From the NCBI GenBank assembly GCA_021325515.1, contig JAJPHC010000045.1, forward strand, positions 1 through 64,000: 64,000 nt of DNA. The letters are read 5' to 3'. The DNA comes from Acidobacteriota bacterium. Lineage in GTDB: Bacteria; Acidobacteriota; Thermoanaerobaculia; Gp7-AA8. Below the pieces are notes generated by a model. The model saw only the letters and a program-made list of their open reading frames with translations, made no database searches and was not told the origin of the DNA. The position numbers and the translations under genes were made by a program. The stretch's first letter is position 1. Every line of letters begins with the position of its first letter. This document shows, piece after piece, positions 58,696 through 64,000 of this stretch.

Positions 58696-61600
58696 TCACG
58701 GCCGGACGATCCGCATTGCCGGATCGCCGAACAGCAGCCACGTGCGGCGCACGTCCGCGGACGGCGTTGCCGCCTTCGCGCGCGTGACGCATTCGCCGAT
58801 CGTGGCCACGGCGGGATCGAACCAGGCGCGGAGGAAATTCGTCTGCAGCGGCACCTGATCGCGCGTCGCAGTCATCCCGCTGGAAACGAACACCGCTGCC
58901 GCGCCGGCGTCTTTTGCCTCCAGCAACGCCTCGGCGAGGCTGACGGTGTAGAGATCGTCGAAGAAGCCGTTCAGACAGGTTCCGCCGAGGACGACGGGAG
59001 GCTTCGCGTCGTTGCTGAGCGACGCGGCGTCGGAGGAGCGAAGAAGATTTCCGCCGGCCCACACCTCGACGCTTCCGTGCCCTACGTAGTTGACGAGATC
59101 CGCTCCGCGGCTCCAGGCCTGCTGCAATGCGGCGCGCGCGCTGCTGTATCCGAGCTGGTCGCTGCTGATGAGTTGCGGAGTGTATGTGGCCGGCGTGAGG
59201 GCGAGATTCGCTCGTGCCGTCGCCTCGAAGTCATCCTCGCTCGTCTTCTGATCCGCGATCGCGATGACATTGCGCAGCCATGCTGCCGGCATCGAGCTCT
59301 CGCGCTGCAGAATCTTCGTCACCATCGTTCTGACATCGCCCGCCGTGCGCGCCGGCAGCCGCCCGATCGACACATCCGCGCCGCCGGACAGGCAGTCGTC
59401 GCAAGCGGTTTGGATCTGCTGCGTGTCGATGATCATCGTCGGCACGAGGTCGTAGTCGCCGAGGCCGAGGTAGTTGCGGGGATCGAAGGAGGCATCGCCG
59501 GCGAGCAGGAGGAACTGCGGCGGCTCGCGCCAGTTTTTCGCCTGTGCGAGCAAGGACGTGATCGCGTCGGCTGACTTGATCCCGAAGTTGAGCTCGTCAT
59601 AGACGTCTTCGATGTCGGCGATGGTGACGCTGAGCCCCTGCGTGCGCCGCGCCTGCGCCAGCGGTTCGAGATCCGCCATGAGACGCGCGTCGGCGATGAC
59701 GAGCCAGCGCCCGCGGTTCGATTCGAGCGAAAGGTGCGACGGCTTGTTAGCCCTGACCTCTTTCACGGTTTCGAATTTCGAATCGGTCAACGCGATCAAG
59801 GTGTGTGTCCCGCCTCCGGGCGGCGTCACGGTGACGGAGTACATCCCGTTCGACGCGCTGATCGTTCCCGTCCACTCGCGCGGCGCGCCGTCGTTTGTGA
59901 TGTCGAAGATGCGGATCGCGGCGGACGTGAATCCCCGGATCGTCGTCTGCGTGTCGCCTGCTGCGGTGAATTGCAGCGCGTCGCTGTCCGCGTCGTACGT
60001 GTGCATGTAGCTGGCGCGAATGACTCCGGCCACGAGACTGTCGGCTGGATCGAGATTCAGGATCGTGATCCGGTTCGCGCCCTCGATGAACCGCCCTGTC
60101 GTCTCCAGCGTCGTGACGTACTCGGAAGGCCCGCTCCAGGACACCTGATCGAGGAACGCGTCGTTGAGCATCACGCGGACGGAATGCGGGCCGGTCGCGG
60201 GACCGAGCAGATGGAGCGTGAGATTCGAAGTGCTGTTCGGCGCGGCGTGCGTGACCGGCAGCGTCAGCGTGGTGCCGTCGGTGGTTAGGATCGGTCCCCA
60301 CCACTTGTATGGCTCTCCATTGAGGAGGGTGGGGATGTAGGTGATCCGTTCGTCGCGCTCGACAGCACAGGCGAAGCTCTGCGCGGCCGGCACCGCGCCC
60401 CCGGATGTGGCGCCGCGCGGCAGACGGAGGCCCGGACTGTGACCCTCGATCAGCCAGTAGACGTTCGTGGACGTCGAAGGGAGATCGACACCGTATCCGA
60501 CGAATTCGATGCTGCCGTCTTCGCTCACTGCGATGGGGATCTGCCTTCCGCGATGGAACAGTTGCAGCGCGCGGGCTTCGGAGACGGCGAAGCCCTTTGT
60601 GCGGAGCTCTGCGGCGCTGATTCGATAGACGCCGTCATGATCGATCGCGATCTTGAACGCGGAGGCGGATCCCGCCAGCGCAAGCTGCGTGGTCTGATCC
60701 TGCACCGGCGGCGTCACCGTGCGCCGTCGCGGCGAGCTCGTGCTCGCCTCCGCATGCGCGTGTACTGCCGCATCGGCCGGACCTCTGCGGATCTGCGGCC
60801 GCGGCGCGACTGCCGCAAGTCCGCACGCACGATCGTCGGAGCCGATCGTTGCCGCGCGAGGCAGCGAGAGCTGTCCGTGCCGGTCGCGCTCTTCGAGCCA
60901 CCACGTGCCTGTGGAATGGCGATCACGGAATGCGTACGACTGGCTGGCGTAGACGGGAAGCCCGTTCAGCATCGAGCCGGGAATCAGCCGGTCGTTGATT
61001 CTGTGCAGAACACCGTCCTCTTCACGATAGAGGTTGAAGCCGGACGTATTCACTTCGGATGCAGTGCGCCACGTGAGCATGGTGCCGTTGCGGCAGCGCG
61101 TTGCTTCGAAGCCGGCGAGCGTCACCACGGTCGGCGCCGTGAAGGGAGTCAGATCGGTTGCCATGAGCGACCACTTGTCGGCTGCGCTCAGCGTCCACGA
61201 CATCGTCGTCGTCGCCGGACAGGTCGGGGGCGTCGTGCAGCCCGGCTTGCTGCTGGCTGCCACGCCCGTTTCGCCGCCGCCGCCGTTGCCGTTGTTCGTG
61301 TCGATCGAATACTCGAGCGTCTGACTCGCACCGACGCTCGATACGCCGGTCGATCCCGTCGAATTCGACATCGCATCGACGACGAGATGGCGGTCGGCCG
61401 TTGCGACAGTCAGAGTTGGCGTGGCGCTGTTGCCGGTGGATGAAACCGTTGCCGGATTCGATTGCGCGACGTTGTAGAAGCCGATCGCGCCGCCGCACAT
61501 CTTCTTTCCGCCGCCGGTGATGCTGACTGTGATCGTGCCCGCGCCCGACGTTGGAGCGACGAGCGCGAACATCGTCAGACCGTCGTTGCTCTGCCCGCCT

Positions 61601-61917
61601 CCGCTTCCCTGGAAATTGCCGATGCTGGTGAATGTCTGCGTCGTCGCGCCGACGGTCCATGTCATCGTCGCCGTCGGATTCGCGCCGTTCACCGCGGTTG
61701 CTCCGATGAGGATGCGGTTGGAGTTGGTGCCCACCGTCAGTGTGAAGGTGAACGACGTGCAGGCGGCCGACTTGTTGTTGACGAGCGGGCATTGACTTCT
61801 GCCTGTCGCACCGCTGTCTCGAAAGATGTCGTTGGGATCGGCGGCGGCACGAGGCGCAGCCAGCGCGAAAAGCGAGAGCACCGTTGCGATGACTGCGAAC
61901 GACGGCCTGCGGAGCAT
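58696..61917 (-). CDS. Secreted C25 (gingipain-like) cysteine peptidase
   Basis: The protein is 1073 residues from MLRRPSFAVIATVLSLFALA, a signal peptide; a GTG four codons upstream is less likely. The N-terminal 230 residues are beta-rich. A fibronectin-like segment follows (TRCRNGTMLTWRTASEVNTS) and then a C25 catalytic region: FLLLAGDASFDPRNYLGLGD, GADVSIGRLPARTAGDV, catalytic His947 in YVGHGSVEVW and Cys981 in LGGTCLNGFF. It ends WLLFGDPAMRIVRP soon after the catalytic fold, with no Por sorting tail. It is likely an extracellular or surface peptidase. Confidence 0.9.
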   Translation of the reverse strand: MLRRPSFAVIATVLSLFALAAPRAAADPNDIFRDSGATGRSQCPLVNNKSAACTSFTFTLTVGTNSNRILIGATAVNGANPTATMTWTVGATTQTFTSIGNFQGSGGGQSNDGLTMFALVAPTSGAGTITVSITGGGKKMCGGAIGFYNVAQSNPATVSSTGNSATPTLTVATADRHLVVDAMSNSTGSTGVSSVGASQTLEYSIDTNNGNGGGGETGVAASSKPGCTTPPTCPATTTMSWTLSAADKWSLMATDLTPFTAPTVVTLAGFEATRCRNGTMLTWRTASEVNTSGFNLYREEDGVLHRINDRLIPGSMLNGLPVYASQSYAFRDRHSTGTWWLEERDRHGQLSLPRAATIGSDDRACGLAAVAPRPQIRRGPADAAVHAHAEASTSSPRRRTVTPPVQDQTTQLALAGSASAFKIAIDHDGVYRISAAELRTKGFAVSEARALQLFHRGRQIPIAVSEDGSIEFVGYGVDLPSTSTNVYWLIEGHSPGLRLPRGATSGGAVPAAQSFACAVERDERITYIPTLLNGEPYKWWGPILTTDGTTLTLPVTHAAPNSTSNLTLHLLGPATGPHSVRVMLNDAFLDQVSWSGPSEYVTTLETTGRFIEGANRITILNLDPADSLVAGVIRASYMHTYDADSDALQFTAAGDTQTTIRGFTSAAIRIFDITNDGAPREWTGTISASNGMYSVTVTPPGGGTHTLIALTDSKFETVKEVRANKPSHLSLESNRGRWLVIADARLMADLEPLAQARRTQGLSVTIADIEDVYDELNFGIKSADAITSLLAQAKNWREPPQFLLLAGDASFDPRNYLGLGDYDLVPTMIIDTQQIQTACDDCLSGGADVSIGRLPARTAGDVRTMVTKILQRESSMPAAWLRNVIAIADQKTSEDDFEATARANLALTPATYTPQLISSDQLGYSSARAALQQAWSRGADLVNYVGHGSVEVWAGGNLLRSSDAASLSNDAKPPVVLGGTCLNGFFDDLYTVSLAEALLEAKDAGAAAVFVSSGMTATRDQVPLQTNFLRAWFDPAVATIGECVTRAKAATPSADVRRTWLLFGDPAMRIVRP

Positions 61918-61981
61918 GGAGTGGATCACTCCGAATGACTATTGTGCGCCTGACGCGAAAGAATTTGGGAGGTAATTCAGG

Positions 61982-61997
61982 TGTGACGTCTGTCACA
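61982..61997. promoter_or_regulatory. CRP/FNR-type palindrome in a divergent promoter
   Basis: TGTGACGTCTGTCACA is a perfect TGTGA-N6-TCACA palindrome, the core consensus of CRP-family sites. It is placed 65 bp upstream of the C25 peptidase start and about 119 bp upstream of the VTT gene. It could control either gene. No CRP-family regulator is encoded in the window. Confidence 0.5.
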
Positions 61998-62115
61998 GGT
62001 GCCCCAGACTCTGGCCCATGTGACTGGACGCACGCTCGTCGCTGGCGTGAGGCACGGCACTACGCGCGCGCAGCAGCGACGATCCAATCGTGGTCGTGTC
62101 ATCGGATCGCGCACC

Positions 62116-62763
62116 ATGAGCAAACGCCTGGCAGGAGTCGCGCTGTTGCTGGCGCTCGTCGTGCTCGCCGTCGCGCTTCATCCCCTGCACGATGTGCTGC
62201 GCGGTTGGATGGACGCTGCGTCGAGCATCGCCGGCCTTCATCCGTATGCCGGCGCGCTGATCTTCATCCTGCTCTCGATGGTCTCGGCGATGGTCGCCTT
62301 CTTCTCGACGGCGGCCGTGGTGCCCATCGGTGTCGCGTCGTGGGGGAAGGGCACGACGCTGTTGCTTCTCTGGTCGGGCTGGTGGCTGGGCGGTGCCGTC
62401 ACGTATTGCATCGGCCGCTATCTGGGCCGCGGAGTCGTCGTGCACTTCATCGATGCGGCGCGCCTTCGCCGATACGAACGCGAATTCACGAAAATCGCAC
62501 GATTGCCTCATGTGATCCTGCTGCAGCTCGCGCTGCCTTCGGAGATTCCAGGCTACGTCCTCGGCGTGCTTCGCTGCCGCGCGAGGATCTATCTGCTCGC
62601 GCTCGCGATCGCGGAGCTGCCATTCGCATTCGGCGCCGTCTACCTCGGCGACAGCTTCCTTCGCGGTGAGCCTCTGCTGCTGATTGCAGTCGGAGCCGCG
62701 GGCATCGCTTTCTGCTGGAGCGCCGCAACCGTTCTTCGCCACCGGCTGTCGGTCGAAACATGA
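62116..62763 (+). CDS. VTT (TVP38/DedA-like) membrane protein
   Basis: The 215-residue protein starts at MSKRLAGVALLLALVVLAVA. It has about five membrane helices, including the VTT re-entrant region FFSTAAVVPIGVASWGKGTT and a later PSEIPGYVLGVLRCR. Proteins of this family act in lipid scrambling or small-solute transport. A longer in-frame start would add 39 Arg-rich residues and is rejected. Its stop overlaps the next start by 4 bp. Confidence 0.85.
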   Translation: MSKRLAGVALLLALVVLAVALHPLHDVLRGWMDAASSIAGLHPYAGALIFILLSMVSAMVAFFSTAAVVPIGVASWGKGTTLLLLWSGWWLGGAVTYCIGRYLGRGVVVHFIDAARLRRYEREFTKIARLPHVILLQLALPSEIPGYVLGVLRCRARIYLLALAIAELPFAFGAVYLGDSFLRGEPLLLIAVGAAGIAFCWSAATVLRHRLSVET

Positions 62764-64000
62764 ACGCCGGGCTCGACTCTCCGCATGCGGCCCACCGCGC
62801 CGAGGTATTGACCGCGCTCGGGACGGAGATCGGGCGAGGGCTGTCGCGCGATGAGGTCGAATCGCGGCGGCGCCGGTCGGGCCCGAATGTCCTTCCGCGC
62901 GTGAAGCGCAGACGCCTCGGCCGTATGCTCGCCGAGCAGCTGCTCAACATCATCGTGCTGCTGCTCGCGGCTGCCGCGGCGATCGCCTGGCTCACCGGCG
63001 ATCGGCTCGAGGCTGCGGCCATCGGCGTTGTGCTCGTCCTCAACTGCGTGATCGGATTCGTGACCGAGTGGGAGGCGGGACGTGCGCTCGACGCATTGCG
63101 CCGGCACATGCAGATCACGGCGCGCGTTCGGCGCGATGGAGTCGAGCAGACGATCGATGCGAGTGATCTCGTCCCCGGCGACATCGTCATCCTCTCTTCC
63201 GGAGATCGCGTGCCGGCCGATCTGCGGCTGCTCGAGGCGAATGCGCTGCGTGCGGAAGAGTCGCCGCTGACCGGCGAAAGCAAGAGCGTATTCAAGACGA
63301 GCGATCGAGTCGCGCTCGATACGTTGATCGCGGAACGATCGTCGATGCTCTTTCTCGGCACCGTCGTCACGAGCGGACGCGCGGTGGCGGTGGTCGTCGC
63401 AACAGGTGCTCACACGGAGCTTGGAAAGATCGGGAAGCTCGTCGTCGAAGTGCCCGAGGAACAGACGCCACTGCAGAAGAAGCTCGACGCTCTCGGGCGG
63501 CGCCTCGCGATGATCGTCATCTTCATCGCGATCGTCGTTGCGCTTGCCGGCTGGGCGCGCGGCGATCCGCTCTGGACCACGATCGAGGTGGCAATCAGCC
63601 TTGCCGTCGCCGCGGTGCCCGAGGCGTTGCCTGCGGTGACCACGTTCATTCTTGCGTTCGGAGTCCTCGCCATGGCGCGCCGCAATGCGATCGTCCGGCG
63701 GCTAACCTCGGTCGAGACACTGGGGTCAGCGACGGTGATCTGTTCCGACAAGACCGGGACGCTGACGCTGAATCGGATGACGGTCACGCGTGTCGAGCCG
63801 CCGGGATCACGCGCGATCGAGATCGCCGTGCTGTGCAGCGAAGCGACTCGCACGAGCGGTGATCCGACGGAAATCGCGTTCGTCGTCCGGGCCGGAGAAG
63901 ATGGCCTCGACGTGGAAGCGCTTCGCCGGCGCCATCCGCGCGTTGCGGAACTGCCGTTCGACGAGCACACGCGGCGAATGCTCACGATTCATCGCGACGG
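62760..64000 (+). CDS. P-type cation ATPase, incomplete at window end
   Basis: The first 413 residues are present. An N-terminal cation-ATPase domain (EVLTALGTEIGRGLSRDEVE) is followed by helices 1-2, the A domain with LTGES, helices 3-4 with VAAVPEALPAVTTFILAFG, and the phosphorylation site SDKTGTLT with Asp330. The PEALP motif and the following MARRNAIVRRL-SVETLGS fit the P2A calcium-type group rather than heavy-metal pumps. The nucleotide domain is cut by the window edge. The ATG overlaps the VTT gene by 4 bp, so the two are translationally coupled. Confidence 0.93.
   Translation, partial: MNAGLDSPHAAHRAEVLTALGTEIGRGLSRDEVESRRRRSGPNVLPRVKRRRLGRMLAEQLLNIIVLLLAAAAAIAWLTGDRLEAAAIGVVLVLNCVIGFVTEWEAGRALDALRRHMQITARVRRDGVEQTIDASDLVPGDIVILSSGDRVPADLRLLEANALRAEESPLTGESKSVFKTSDRVALDTLIAERSSMLFLGTVVTSGRAVAVVVATGAHTELGKIGKLVVEVPEEQTPLQKKLDALGRRLAMIVIFIAIVVALAGWARGDPLWTTIEVAISLAVAAVPEALPAVTTFILAFGVLAMARRNAIVRRLTSVETLGSATVICSDKTGTLTLNRMTVTRVEPPGSRAIEIAVLCSEATRTSGDPTEIAFVVRAGEDGLDVEALRRRHPRVAELPFDEHTRRMLTIHRD

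Overview
The window looks like chromosomal DNA of a GC-rich, Gram-negative environmental bacterium. The best guess is a member of the Acidobacteriota or a related phylum. This is inferred from gene content: Ser/Thr kinases fused to TolB-type propellers, propeller-type hybrid histidine kinases, a TonB receptor/YfiR/sensor-kinase operon, gingipain-like and M1-like secreted proteases, and short GC-rich palindromic repeats scattered between genes. No rRNA, tRNA or CRISPR array was found.

Region 1 (about 0.1-5.2 kb) is a decayed defence island, visibly lower in GC than the rest. It holds an McrB-like N-terminal remnant, an intact two-gene operon (unrecognised protein plus a large P-loop ATPase), the C-terminal tail of a restriction-modification-type methyltransferase, and a DUF433 antitoxin next to a frameshifted DUF5615 toxin. 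The two-gene operon is a candidate undescribed defence module.

Region 2 (5.4-13.9 kb) is signalling: two tail-to-tail Ser/Thr kinases, a hybrid histidine kinase, a YfiR-like periplasmic protein and a TonB receptor cut off after its plug domain.

Region 3 (14.1-32.4 kb) is the most interesting part. It is a variant of the YgfK/YgeW/YgeY/SsnA/XdhD 'selenium-dependent molybdenum hydroxylase' cluster, which the literature links to anaerobic purine/urate breakdown. It is laid out as three tightly overlapping operons: ygfK-ygeW-ygeY (+); xdhD-ssnA and two fold-type II PLP enzymes (-); and a three-subunit molybdenum hydroxylase, TPR protein, LeuA-like enzyme and XdhC-MocA fusion (+). Departures from the E. 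coli version: YgfK lacks the flavin/NADPH half, SsnA lacks its composite beta domain, two other PLP enzymes stand where YgeX would be, and the FAD subunit carries a cysteine loop like that of 4-hydroxybenzoyl-CoA reductase.

Region 4 (32.4-39 kb, minus strand) is a membrane redox module: ferredoxin subunit (HybA/FdnH type), NrfD/HybB membrane subunit, sensor kinase with a possible heme motif, NtrC-type regulator, archaemetzincin, and a membrane-anchored GcvH-like protein. No catalytic subunit is present. An array of about 99-bp palindromic repeats lies inside it.

Region 5 (39.4-64 kb) is a mix of MoaD-like and BNR-repeat proteins, a Sel1-repeat protein, two large hybrid kinases, an amidohydrolase, secreted proteins (LamG, M1-like, C25 gingipain-like, a propeller-like protein), a PilZ protein, and a VTT membrane protein overlapping a P-type ATPase that runs off the window end.
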